A stretch of DNA of 64,000 bases, taken from positions 124,001 to 188,000 of the forward strand of contig NZ_JARFML010000006.1 in the NCBI RefSeq assembly GCF_029167105.1, in the 5' to 3' direction. This stretch comes from Bradyrhizobium yuanmingense. GTDB taxonomy: Bacteria > Pseudomonadota > Alphaproteobacteria > Rhizobiales > Xanthobacteraceae. Under the pieces are notes generated by a model. It searched no databases. It was not told the origin of the DNA and saw nothing but the letters and a program-made list of their open reading frames with translations. The translations under genes were made by a program, and so were the position numbers. Every line of letters starts with the position of its first letter. Within the stretch, counting starts at the first letter, position 1. Positions 1-8,606 of this stretch are shown piece after piece.

Positions 1-239
1 GAGGCGCCCGGCAGCGCGCTGATCGGGCGTCCGCCGGCATCGGTGAGCGTCGGATGCGCCATGCCCTGCTCGGGAATCGGGCCTGTGCCGATCAGGCCAT
101 TCTCTGACTGAAAGAATACTTTGAGATCGGATGGTACATAGTTTGCGACCAGAGTCGGAATGCCGATGCCGAGATTGACGAGGTTGCCGCTCCTCAGCTC
201 CTTGGCGACACGCCGGGCGATGATGATCTGGGGATCCAT
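1..239 (-). CDS. CoA transferase subunit B, C-terminus outside window
   Basis: Family I CoA transferase, beta subunit (3-oxoacid / acetoacetyl CoA-transferase type), which moves CoA between an acyl-CoA and a carboxylate in the cytoplasm. The first 79 residues are visible, running MDPQIIIARRVAKEL through the nucleotide-binding GIGIPT stretch to the QSENG motif, whose Glu is the catalytic residue of this family. The ATG is at 239, four bases after the stop of the alpha subunit, so the two are one operon. The gene runs off the left edge. Which acid is used (acetoacetate, 3-oxoadipate or other) cannot be decided here. Confidence 0.9.
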   Translation of the reverse strand, partial: MDPQIIIARRVAKELRSGNLVNLGIGIPTLVANYVPSDLKVFFQSENGLIGTGPIPEQGMAHPTLTDAGGRPISALPGA

Positions 240-243
240 GGTG

Positions 244-891
244 TCACCCGTTGGTGATGAGATAGTCGACGAGCGGCGCGGGGGTGACGACGTGATCGGG
301 CGCGATCACGCCGACCGGGACGATATGCTCCGCCGTCACGATGACGGTGTCGGCCGCCATCGCCATGACCGGGTTGAAATTGCGCGAAGTGAGGGCGTAG
401 GCGAGGTTGCCGAGGTAGTCAGCGAGGAAGGCGTGCACCAATGCAAACTGCGCACGCAGCGCCGTCTCCAGCAGGAATGGCTTGCCGTCGACTTCGATCT
501 GGCGCTTGCCTTCGGCCACCAGCGTTCCGACCCCGGTCGGCGTCAGCACGCCGCCGAGACCGCATCCGCCGGCGCGGATGCGCTCGACGAAGGTGCCTTG
601 CGGCACGAGATCGACGGCGATCTGGTTCGCCAGCATCTGCTGCTGCGCCTTCGGATTGAGACCGATATGCGTTGCCGTCAGCTTCGACACCAGCGCTTGA
701 TCGAACAGCTTACCGACGCCCTTGCCGGGCGTGGCTGCGTCATTCGAGATCAAGGTCAGGCCTGTCTTCCTCTGGCGCACGACTTCGTCGAGCAGCCGCT
801 CCGGCGTTCCAACTCCCATGAATCCGCCAACCATGACGCTGGCGCCCGCCGGGATCATCGCAACGGCTTCTTCGACGGAAACAGCCTTCAT
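244..891 (-). CDS. CoA transferase subunit A
   Basis: Alpha subunit of the same family I CoA transferase, 216 residues. It shows the family pattern MIPAGASVMVGGFMGVGTPE near the N-terminus and a glycine-rich GGCGLGGVLTPTGVGT segment in the middle. I chose the ATG at 891 because homologues begin at MKAVSVEEA; the open frame extends 25 codons further upstream without family-like sequence. It lies immediately upstream of subunit B and is probably cotranscribed. Candidates for the exact enzyme are ScoA, AtoD and PcaI; the sequence alone does not separate them. Confidence 0.9.
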   Translation of the reverse strand: MKAVSVEEAVAMIPAGASVMVGGFMGVGTPERLLDEVVRQRKTGLTLISNDAATPGKGVGKLFDQALVSKLTATHIGLNPKAQQQMLANQIAVDLVPQGTFVERIRAGGCGLGGVLTPTGVGTLVAEGKRQIEVDGKPFLLETALRAQFALVHAFLADYLGNLAYALTSRNFNPVMAMAADTVIVTAEHIVPVGVIAPDHVVTPAPLVDYLITNG

Positions 892-992
892 GATCGAAAC
901 TCCCGGTCGGCCGACGATGGCAGAAGGGCGGTAATGTGCGGATGTTGGCGGGCGGGACGCGGCCACCCTTGATCTGGGTCAAGGCTTCCGGA

Positions 993-1760
993 TCATTCCG
1001 CTCCGGCTGCGTCGACGCCGATGCTTTCGAGTGCCTCCCGCCAGAGCTTGCGAACACCGACGTGGCGCTGCTCGAGTGCCGAACTCACCACATCGCGGTA
1101 TGGCGCGAGGTCATCGAGCCCGGCACGGTCATGAAATCTGCTATTCCCGTCGAGGGCTCGAAAGTAGACCCACGGCTCGTTTTGCTTCCGATTCAGGAAT
1201 TTCTTACCTTTGGACATGGTGGAGACGGTGTCGCTCATTCCGAGGCGGCTCTGTTGAAGAAAATCGGCAAACAGGCCCGTCTGCTCTCGCATATCCACGC
1301 GGGCGAATCCTCCGGCGAGATCCCTCAGATGCACGGCCGTGAGATCGATCGCGTCACAGTCATTGCTGGCGACGATCGGGCCAATCACATGACCGCGCCC
1401 GAATTCGCGCTTCATGGAATAACCGACGGTCTGTCCGCCGCGACGCAGGACGCAGATCGATGCACCGTCGGAAAGCAACGCGAGCAGCCTCTGGCGGTTG
1501 ATTCCGAACGCGCGTTCATCCAGTGCCGCGATTTCTCCAATATTCTCGCTGGACAGCGAGCTCAATTCGCCGTCGAGAGCCGGCACCGATGGAGGCGGTG
1601 AGAGTCAAATTGCGGTCGCCGCACCGCTCTAACACCTGCTCCATGAGCCCAGCGGCCAGTGCCCTGAGCCTGGGTTCGAGGGGATGTGATCACCAAGCCG
1701 ATGGTCGCGAAATCGTGGCCATGCGGGAACCACATCGCGCCCGATGCGCTCAAGCCGATC
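993..1760 (-). pseudogene. Decayed GNAT acetyltransferase
   Basis: Two pieces of a GNAT-type acetyltransferase lie in different frames on the minus strand. The upstream piece has the acetyl-CoA-binding region (MWFPHGHDFATIGLVITSP, then QAQGTGRW) and then shifts frame near 1650, where LMEQVLERCGD continues in another frame. The segment that should follow is missing, and PALDGELSSLS resumes at about 1583 with the C-terminal GNAT-like domain (GRGHVIGPIVA, ending near TMSKG). The remaining 60 or so codons do not look like the family. I read this as an inactivated gene; an intact start was not found. Confidence 0.6.
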
Positions 1761-2406
1761 GCGTCGCGCTATGCCCTTCGCGGGGGCGCGATCTTGTCGA
1801 AGGACAGAAACTCTTTCAGCGCGGCAAGTCTCAAATCTTCCATTTTGACGATTTCATGGGCGCAACTTTCCTCGGCGATCGCGCATCCGGTTTCCTTCGC
1901 AACGAAGTCCGCGCCATTTCTGACTTCATCGAATGGTTAGGACATCGCCGAATCCCCGCACGGTGCTAACCACTCGCGAGCACATCTTTGGGCAAGCAGT
2001 CGCCGCGTAGGAACGGCTCCGTCAGGCTGGCCTCAACGGCCACAAGTTTGTCCTGCGGATTGGAGACTACAGCTTCGGCCAGAAGGCTCAAATCCTATAC
2101 GATCACCTCTATTTCAGTGACCTGCCCGACGCTTACAAGGATGCTCTATTACGGTCCGAGTTCTGACGGTACATGCGATGGTATGCGTCGCGCTTGCCTC
2201 CCAAGGAAAATCGGAATACCGTCACGCTTGGCAGTCATGTGACGGTATTTTGGACCTTCAGGCGTCTGATAATCGAGAAGAAGATCAGTCGTAGACGATC
2301 CAAAGGGACCTGACGGCATTTCTTTTGGAGAGCTGCGGATGCTGATCGATGCGACGCTCAATGGCATCGACTACCATCACGCGCGCGGTTGCACGGGCAG
2401 GTGCTG
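1761..2406. other. Gene-poor stretch with unidentified coding fragments
   Basis: No intact gene is visible. A minus-strand open stretch at about 1777-1943 reads EVRNGADFVAKETGCAIAEE and further, and a plus-strand stretch at about 2022-2168 reads LNGHKFVLRIGDYSFGQKAQ and further. Both look like genuine protein fragments in composition, but I do not recognise either family. The stretch separates the CoA-transferase/acetyltransferase side from the surface-glycan region and is probably a scar of past rearrangement. Confidence 0.4.
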
Positions 2407-2559
2407 ATGCAGAGCTTTCTGTTTGAGTTCTACGAATTCATGCGTAGCCGCAAGAAGTATTGGCTGGTACCCATCATGCTGGCCATGCTGTTCTTCGGCA
2501 GTCTCATGATACTGACTCAGGGCAGCACAGTGGCGCCCTTTATCTATGCGCTGTTTTGA
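2407..2559 (+). CDS. DUF5989 / SxtK-like small membrane protein
   Basis: A 50-residue protein: MQSFLFEFYEFMRSRKKYW, then one hydrophobic segment (about residues 20-38), ending QGSTVAPFIYALF. The pattern of an amphipathic basic N-terminus, one membrane segment and the GS-x-VAPFIY ending is the DUF5989 family. From general knowledge these small proteins lie next to O-carbamoyltransferases and SxtJ-type proteins (SxtK in saxitoxin clusters); their function is unknown. It sits 17 bases upstream of an SGNH hydrolase gene and is probably cotranscribed with it. A frameshifted paralogue lies at 27128-27279. Confidence 0.8.
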   Translation: MQSFLFEFYEFMRSRKKYWLVPIMLAMLFFGSLMILTQGSTVAPFIYALF

Positions 2560-2576
2560 TTGTCGTCCCATTCGCG

Positions 2577-3587
2577 ATGTCACGGGAACGTCTCTTCGCT
2601 GGTCTAGTCGTTGCGGCCACGACACTGCTTGTCGCGCTTGCACTTGAAGCGTTCGTGCGGCTGGCGGTCGACGACGGCATGCAGTTCGATCTGGAAATGT
2701 GGAAGTATGCGCGCGAGGTCAAGCGCGTGTCGGCGGACCCGCGGATCGGGCACGAACATCGCCCCGGCGCAACTGCCCATTTGATGGGTGTCGATGTTGC
2801 CATTAATAGCCACAAGTTCCGTGATCGCGAAATTGGCTTCGAACGTACACCCGACAGCTTGCGAATCATGATGCTTGGTGACTCGCTCACCTTCGGCTGG
2901 GGGGTACCGAACGACAAGACTTTCGTGAAGCGCCTGGAAGCGATGATCCACGCGACCGGCGTTCAGGCGGAGGTCATCAACGCGGGCGTCGGAAACTACA
3001 ATACCAGCATGGAAGTGGCCGCCTATCTTTCCGAAGGCCATCGCTTCCGGCCGGATATCGTGGTGCTGAACTACTTCATCAACGACGCGGAACGGACGCC
3101 GCGGTACGATTCTCATCGGCTCGAACGCACGTCTGCGGCTTACATCTATTTCGCGTCGCGGATCGATGTTGCCGCGCGGATGCTCGGGCTGGGCAGCCGT
3201 CGGCCATGGCATGACTACTTAAGGGATCTCTATGACCCATCATCGCCGACCAGCGGCTGGGCCGAAGTTGAAGCGGCCGTCGCCCGCTTGGCGGAATTCT
3301 GCCGGGCGCGAGGGACGATGGTCCTCGTGACAAATCTGCCCGAGCTCAGGCAGTTGAAGCCATACCCGTTCGAGCGGGAAAGGACGATGGTGCAGGCCCT
3401 GGCCAACCGCTTGGACCTTCCGTATCTCGATCTCCTACCCGCGGTCGACGATCTCGAACCGGGCCGGCTCTGGGTGACGCCGACCGATCCGCACCCGAAC
3501 ATCCTCGCCGATGAGCGGTTCGCCGCGGCAATCTTCGATTTCCTCCGTGCCCGCAATCTGCTTCGGACGACCAACCACGGAAATTGA
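2577..3587 (+). CDS. SGNH/GDSL hydrolase, membrane-anchored
   Basis: 336 residues from the ATG at 2577. An N-terminal hydrophobic segment (about residues 8-28) anchors or exports it. The SGNH esterase blocks are present: GDSLTFGWG (nucleophile Ser103), the Gly of NAGVGNYNT (about 139), the Asn of YFIND (169), and the Asp-x-His of TPTDPHPN (Asp304, His306). Such enzymes add or remove O-acyl groups on extracellular glycans. The gene follows DUF5989 by 17 bases, an arrangement seen in glycan clusters with carbamoyltransferases. Substrate unknown. An in-frame TTG lies further upstream, but the N-terminal helix fits this start. Confidence 0.85.
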   Translation: MSRERLFAGLVVAATTLLVALALEAFVRLAVDDGMQFDLEMWKYAREVKRVSADPRIGHEHRPGATAHLMGVDVAINSHKFRDREIGFERTPDSLRIMMLGDSLTFGWGVPNDKTFVKRLEAMIHATGVQAEVINAGVGNYNTSMEVAAYLSEGHRFRPDIVVLNYFINDAERTPRYDSHRLERTSAAYIYFASRIDVAARMLGLGSRRPWHDYLRDLYDPSSPTSGWAEVEAAVARLAEFCRARGTMVLVTNLPELRQLKPYPFERERTMVQALANRLDLPYLDLLPAVDDLEPGRLWVTPTDPHPNILADERFAAAIFDFLRARNLLRTTNHGN

Positions 3588-3614
3588 CGGGTTCGAGGTC
3601 CGACGCCTTGGCCT

Positions 3615-6140
3615 TCACCGCAGCGGCTCTGTCAGCTCGACCGGAATTCGCCCGAGCCGTTTCTGAAACTCGTCAGAAGCCGCGGCCGCTTGTTCAGCGC
3701 TGCAATTGCGCATGATCCGCTCGGGGCTCCACCCGGCGTGACGAATGAGGTCGGGTATGATGGCATCGGTGCGACCAAGGAACTCAAAGGGGGTTCGATA
3801 TTCGAGGTAGGCATTGTCGTCGGTATTGACCTCATCATTCGCGCTACGCGCCAGGTAGCTGCGGATATGGTCACTGTCCATGAGCAAATGGCCAAGGAAC
3901 TGGGCCGGCGAGTTAATTTGTATTGAACTGAGATCCTCTCTGACCAACGGATTTGCGAATTCGGCCGCAAGGTTTTGACAGTCGACTGACATCGGCTCGA
4001 TCGTCGCGACGAACAGGCCGTGGCCACGCACGTACCAGAATGATGCGTTCGGGAACGCCTGTGCGAAGGTTCGGAATGCCGTGTCGAAAGATCGCGGCGA
4101 GATACTGTACATGGGCATCCACTGCGTCACGATCCCGCCCGGGCGAAGCCTGGCCTTGATGACTTCGTAATATTCTCGCGTATATAGAAAGCCAACGCCG
4201 GTGATCCGTGGATGAATCGGATCAGCTGTGATCAGGTCGAATTGCTCGTCGGACATCGCCATGAAGTTGCGGCCGTCGTCAATACGCAGATGAATCTTCG
4301 GATTGCGCATGACGTCGTCGGTGATCTCTTTCAAGTGTTGATGTGCTTCCACCATATCGGATGTTAGCTCGATTAATCGAACGCGCCTTACCGTCGGGTA
4401 GCGCGTCGTGGACCGAAGCGTGATGCCGAGACCGAGTCCGACAACGCCTATCTGCTCGGGATTGGGATGGAGAAGGAGCGGCAGGTGGGCTTTCAGCACG
4501 AAGTGGCGACGCTGGACGAGCGAAGTGTCCGCCTCGACGTTGCCATTAACCATCATGATGATGGTGCCGCTGTCGTTGCGGACCACGGAGACCGTGTGAG
4601 CAACGCCCTCCCTGTGATGGAGGACTTGTGGCTGCGTCGATCGCTGCAGGCCGTAATTCGCGACCGTCTGCGAGGGCAGCGCGACAGAGATGGCGCTGAA
4701 AATCGCCATTGCCCCGAGCCCAGCGACCACGAACGGGATTCTAAGGGTGGTCGGCATCGCTCTCGATCTTAGAGCGTGCAACAGCAATAATCCGGCAAAG
4801 GCGAATAGTCCGCCGATGAGCACCAAACTGAGGCGGGCTCCAAGGAACGGGAGAAAGACGAAGCCTGCCAACAACGAGCCAACGATCCCTCCGGCCGTGT
4901 TGACGGCATATACTTTGCCCGTGTCAGAGCCACGTCGTTCTAAATCGGAGGTCACGGCTTTCACCGCGAATGGAAAAGTTGCGCCCAACATGATCGTTGG
5001 CCCAAGGATGACCAAGCTCGCGACGATGAATTGCGCCACGACGCTCGCCGTACCGAATGCGTCCTTCAAAATGGCGGTCAAGCTCCATACCAGCATCCCA
5101 AATAGATACGGTACCAGATAGGTGCACACCGCGAGAAAGGTGCTTGCGACCGCTAGACCAATCAACAGGCCACTGAGTGTCTTTGCCGGCAATGGCGATC
5201 GGTCGGCGTAACGCGACGCCTTGAAGCTCCCGTAGTAGATACCAAACAGGAAACAGGCGAGCATGATGGCAAAGGCGTATACCGTCGCGGAGAACGACTG
5301 GACCAGGACTCTCACCCACACAACTTCAAGTGCCAATGCCGCCAGCCCGGACAAGGCGATCGCAGCCAAAACAGCACGCCGTTCAATCTCGGAAATCTTG
5401 TGAACGGCCGGTCCGGGGGATGCCGCGATCGCATTCCCGGAAAGTCCCAATGCAGATGTCCGTTTCACGCCGATGAACAACGCTACGACACCGATCGCGA
5501 AATTGAGCGACGCAGCGAGAGCCACGGTTCGGGAAACACCGAACATCGGCAAGAGGACGAAGCCGCCGACGATCGTTCCGCAAAACGCTCCCAGCGTGTT
5601 CATCGCGTAGAATGTACCGGCGCGCTGACCCAACTGGTCGGCTTGACGAACAAAGTACCGAATGAGCAAGGGCAGCGTCGCTCCCATCAGAGTCGTGGGA
5701 ACGATGAGCGACGATGCCGCGACTACCATCCGGAATCCATTGTAGAGCCAGGGAGCGCTCTCGAAATGCTGGTTGTAGATGAGCCGATAGGAGTCGTGAA
5801 ACCAGTCGAGCATCGGCGCGACTGCCAATGCCGCGAGTCCGATCGCGATTTCGAACAGTCCATAAATAGCGATCGGACGTGTCCACGTGTCCACGAAGTG
5901 GCTCGCCAGCCAGCTCCCCAGGGCCAAGCCGCCCATGAATACCGCCAACGTAATGGTGGCGGAATACACGTCGCTGCCGAAGAACAGAGACAAGGACCGT
6001 ACCCACGCCACTTGGTAGATCAGGGAAGTGGTGCCGGAAAAAAAGAACAACAAGCAAAATAGAGAGACGAGCCCGGTGGAAGTACGCCACCGTGCCCATC
6101 TGAATGCCTCGCTCACAGCTGTCACCAATACTATTTGCAT
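3615..6140 (-). CDS. Fused MFS-type / spermidine synthase-like membrane protein
   Basis: 841 residues. About 12-14 hydrophobic helices (residues 20-490) hold two similar halves, each with a GATLP/GATFP-type motif (MGATLPLLIRYFV and LGATFPFAVKAV) and the YAVNTAGGIVGSLLAGF pattern. A C-terminal spermidine synthase-like Rossmann domain follows (about 520-760: GVVGLGLGITL, LIELTSDMVE, ITADPIHPR). This is the fused MFS/spermidine synthase family, which is common in bacteria; whether members make polyamines or methylate or transfer something else is unsettled. It converges on the SGNH hydrolase with 27 bases between stops. The start at 6140 gives a basic tail before the first helix. Confidence 0.85.
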   Translation of the reverse strand: MQIVLVTAVSEAFRWARWRTSTGLVSLFCLLFFFSGTTSLIYQVAWVRSLSLFFGSDVYSATITLAVFMGGLALGSWLASHFVDTWTRPIAIYGLFEIAIGLAALAVAPMLDWFHDSYRLIYNQHFESAPWLYNGFRMVVAASSLIVPTTLMGATLPLLIRYFVRQADQLGQRAGTFYAMNTLGAFCGTIVGGFVLLPMFGVSRTVALAASLNFAIGVVALFIGVKRTSALGLSGNAIAASPGPAVHKISEIERRAVLAAIALSGLAALALEVVWVRVLVQSFSATVYAFAIMLACFLFGIYYGSFKASRYADRSPLPAKTLSGLLIGLAVASTFLAVCTYLVPYLFGMLVWSLTAILKDAFGTASVVAQFIVASLVILGPTIMLGATFPFAVKAVTSDLERRGSDTGKVYAVNTAGGIVGSLLAGFVFLPFLGARLSLVLIGGLFAFAGLLLLHALRSRAMPTTLRIPFVVAGLGAMAIFSAISVALPSQTVANYGLQRSTQPQVLHHREGVAHTVSVVRNDSGTIIMMVNGNVEADTSLVQRRHFVLKAHLPLLLHPNPEQIGVVGLGLGITLRSTTRYPTVRRVRLIELTSDMVEAHQHLKEITDDVMRNPKIHLRIDDGRNFMAMSDEQFDLITADPIHPRITGVGFLYTREYYEVIKARLRPGGIVTQWMPMYSISPRSFDTAFRTFAQAFPNASFWYVRGHGLFVATIEPMSVDCQNLAAEFANPLVREDLSSIQINSPAQFLGHLLMDSDHIRSYLARSANDEVNTDDNAYLEYRTPFEFLGRTDAIIPDLIRHAGWSPERIMRNCSAEQAAAASDEFQKRLGRIPVELTEPLR

Positions 6141-6401
6141 GAGGACCAGAACACTACTATTAGGTGCATCGGATTGAAGGCGTCAAGTTCGGAGCCCATC
6201 GGGCGCTTGTGCGACGCAATGCGAGGGTCCGCCGCTAGCAATTTCGGCTGGCTCCTTTCTGTCGGTGTTGGAATTTGCGGGCTGTTCGAAATGTGTCAGC
6301 TCCCAATTTGTCCATGATCGAGATAGACGGAACAGGCTGACTGGCTGTGTTCGTTTCGCGTCGCAAGTGCGCGGCAGCGATCATGCTTGGACTCGTCGCA
6401 G

Positions 6402-6563
6402 GCTTCGCCTCCTCAATACCAGCCTCAACGTTCGCGGCGAGCCGATCGTGTGCACGTCTGTGGATGCATCTCGCCTGCTTCATGAGATCGGAAATCGACC
6501 TTATGGTGATAGGCAACTGCATGCTCGAGAAGACGAACGATGCCACTCGTGCGCTGAGCACCG
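6402..6563 (+). pseudogene. Carbamoyltransferase C-terminal remnant
   Basis: The otherwise empty stretch 6141-6656 contains, in one plus-strand frame, NTSLNVRGEPIVCT and then, one frame over, CFMRSEIDLMVIGNCMLEK. The intact carbamoyltransferase at 8607-10436 has NTSFNVRGEPIVCTPEDA followed by CFMGNELDILVIGNCILRK, so this is the C-terminal end of a second copy with at least one frameshift and no upstream domain. I see no further gene in 6141-6656. Confidence 0.7.
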
Positions 6564-6656
6564 GCAGTGATCTTGCCGGCAGTGCGCCCTGGTTGACATG
6601 CCGGGATTTGCGATCCTTACTCCGCTTTTATCCTTGAATTGCAAAAGGCAGCGGGG

Positions 6657-8453
6657 ATGCGATATTTGACGATGCTAGGGATGTTCCTGCGGGCGGTATC
6701 TCTGATCGTGGGAAACGCCATCATCCTGATCGTTCTGGGCCTGGTGATCGGCGAATGGTGGGCTAGGTCCATTGCGCCTCCCAAGCCGGAGGCGAAGGCC
6801 ATTACCGTTCTCAATCAGCACGCCGCCTATCAGCCCTGGTCCGGGTATCGGAACACGCCAGGGTTCCGCTATGAACTCGGGAATTGGGTGCCGGTCGTCG
6901 TCAATAGCTGGGGCTGGCGCGGGGCGGAGCCGACGATTGCGCGCAGCAAGTCCGTCAGGCGTGCGATGCTGCTCGGCGACAGTGTGGCATTTTCCTGTTG
7001 GGGCTGTCGCGAGGAGGCTTCCCTTGGAGGAATCCTCAAGCGGGCGCTCGAGCTTCGCACCGGCGAGGAGTGGGAGGTGATCAACGCCTCCGTACCAGCC
7101 GGGTTCTCGAGTATTTCTTTGGGCACTTTGGCGCACGATGGCATGCAATTCCAGCCTGACGTGGTCACGACTCTCAACGGGATCAACGACGTCCTCGTGC
7201 TCGATGAACGCACGATGCTCAGGATGGGTGTGGGGTTGTTCAAGCATTCGATTTATCACACCACCCAGCTTGACATGGACAGGATCTTCGACGCGCGGAC
7301 TGGAGTAGTGCAACGGCCCGGTCTTCTGGATCAGGTCGCCAGCAAGTCTGCGCTCTTTGAGGTCGTATCGAAATCGCCGTTGATCGCGGGGCTGCGTGCT
7401 CATGCCTCCGCCAAAGGGCCGCCCGTCGCACCGGTGCCGACCAACTCGGGCTATTCCACTTCTAATCCAGAGCGTCTGGACACCTACGTCAACAACCAGT
7501 TGGCCATGTCTTACCTCGCCGAGGGATCGGGCGCGAAGTTCGTCGGATTCCTATCACCATACCTGTCGCTTAGACACAAGGTCCTGGGCGATGGCGACAG
7601 GGCCGCCATCAAGGCGCAGGACCACGCGTTGCTGACCTGGTTAGATGACGTGCATCCCATTCTGCGTGCCAAGTTGCAAAAGGCCGCCGCCGAGCACGCT
7701 TCTTTCAGTTATGTCGACCTGAGCCTGATGTTCACTGATGAGCAGGTTTTCGCCGATCTCGCTCACGTGAAATACGAGTCGCTGGAGAAGAGCCTCGGGT
7801 ACGACATGGTGGCGGCCCGAATGGCCGAGGAAATCGTGCGAGTTCTGTACGCCGGAAAGAGCCTGCCGAACTGGCGCGAAACCCATGTCAAGGGAGCCCC
7901 TCACGACTGGAACGAGCAGACCTATCTGGCGGCCAATCCAGATGTATCCGCAATGATCGCCGAAGGAAGATTTCCAAACGGTTTTGAGCACTATCGGTCG
8001 GTCGGGTTCTTGGAATTTCGCCACAGCGGTTTTCCCAGCTGGGACGAGGAGGCGTATCTGGCGGCGAACCCGGATCTCGTACCCCTGATCCGAGAAGGGG
8101 TCTTCGCCAGCGGATACGAGCACTATGTCAAACACGGGAAGGCGGAAGGGCGCCGCTCGGGTCTGCCGATGCGCTGGATCGAGGAAACTTATCTGGCAGC
8201 GAATCCCGACGTCGCCGCGGCCGTGGCTGCCGGAAAATTCAAGAATGGCGAAGACCACTTCATGAAGATCGGCGCGGTTGAAAATCGGAGGGGCGGCTTT
8301 TCTGGCTGGGACGAGGAGGGCTACCTCGTGCCGTACGGAGATGTTCGAAATGCGGTAATCGGCAAGATGTTTCGTTCTGGATGTGAACACTATCTGCGAG
8401 CCGGCGCCGTGGAGAAGAGGCAAATTGCGTTGGGCCTCACCTCGTTTTATTGA
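6657..8453 (+). CDS. SGNH hydrolase with four C-terminal NPDV-type repeats
   Basis: 598 residues from the ATG at 6657 (a TTG 18 bases upstream is the alternative; AAAGG lies before the ATG). Membrane anchor at about residues 10-32. SGNH blocks: LLGDSVAFS (Ser109), the Asn of LNGINDV (about 177), and the D-x-x-H of FADLAHVKY (Asp367, His370). From residue 416 to the end it carries four tandem 44-45-residue repeats, each opening with Trp (418, 462, 507, 551) and containing YLAANPDV and a HYxxxGxxExR end; the fourth has lost NPDV. This points to an extracytoplasmic esterase or acyltransferase acting on a glycan. It stands alone between remnants and the convergent carbamoyltransferase gene. Confidence 0.75.
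   Translation: MRYLTMLGMFLRAVSLIVGNAIILIVLGLVIGEWWARSIAPPKPEAKAITVLNQHAAYQPWSGYRNTPGFRYELGNWVPVVVNSWGWRGAEPTIARSKSVRRAMLLGDSVAFSCWGCREEASLGGILKRALELRTGEEWEVINASVPAGFSSISLGTLAHDGMQFQPDVVTTLNGINDVLVLDERTMLRMGVGLFKHSIYHTTQLDMDRIFDARTGVVQRPGLLDQVASKSALFEVVSKSPLIAGLRAHASAKGPPVAPVPTNSGYSTSNPERLDTYVNNQLAMSYLAEGSGAKFVGFLSPYLSLRHKVLGDGDRAAIKAQDHALLTWLDDVHPILRAKLQKAAAEHASFSYVDLSLMFTDEQVFADLAHVKYESLEKSLGYDMVAARMAEEIVRVLYAGKSLPNWRETHVKGAPHDWNEQTYLAANPDVSAMIAEGRFPNGFEHYRSVGFLEFRHSGFPSWDEEAYLAANPDLVPLIREGVFASGYEHYVKHGKAEGRRSGLPMRWIEETYLAANPDVAAAVAAGKFKNGEDHFMKIGAVENRRGGFSGWDEEGYLVPYGDVRNAVIGKMFRSGCEHYLRAGAVEKRQIALGLTSFY
7902..8432 (+). repeat. Four in-frame protein repeats (44-45 residues each)
   Basis: Tandem repeats inside the SGNH hydrolase gene. 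The consensus per unit is W-x-E-E-x-Y-L-A-A-N-P-D-V, then about 10 residues, G-x-F-x-x-G-x-x-H-Y, then G-x-x-E-x-R. DNA identity between units is low compared with the protein pattern, so these are old repeats kept by selection. The same family occurs at 22808-23227 and 42387-43076, and as a lone remnant at 26832-26931. Confidence 0.8.
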
Positions 8454-8606
8454 CAGGCGAGGTCGGTACACCACCTTGCCCGGCGCTTCCAACCGGACCA
8501 GTGGTGGGTGACGCACAATGCCCACGGCGCCACCATGGCGCGGGGCATTCATGGCCAGGGCATCTATATCCCCTCGGCAATTCGAGCCACGACGCTATGC
8601 CGGCAA

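Noticed and set aside
160..972. Plus-strand open frame of 270 codons
   Set aside because: Antisense shadow of the CoA transferase subunit A gene, with an Arg/Asp-rich composition and no family features.
8454..8606. Plus-strand coding-like stretch (WWVTHNAHGATMARGIHGQG)
   Set aside because: It reads like protein, but I could not assign it to a family or give it a start, so it is not annotated as a gene.
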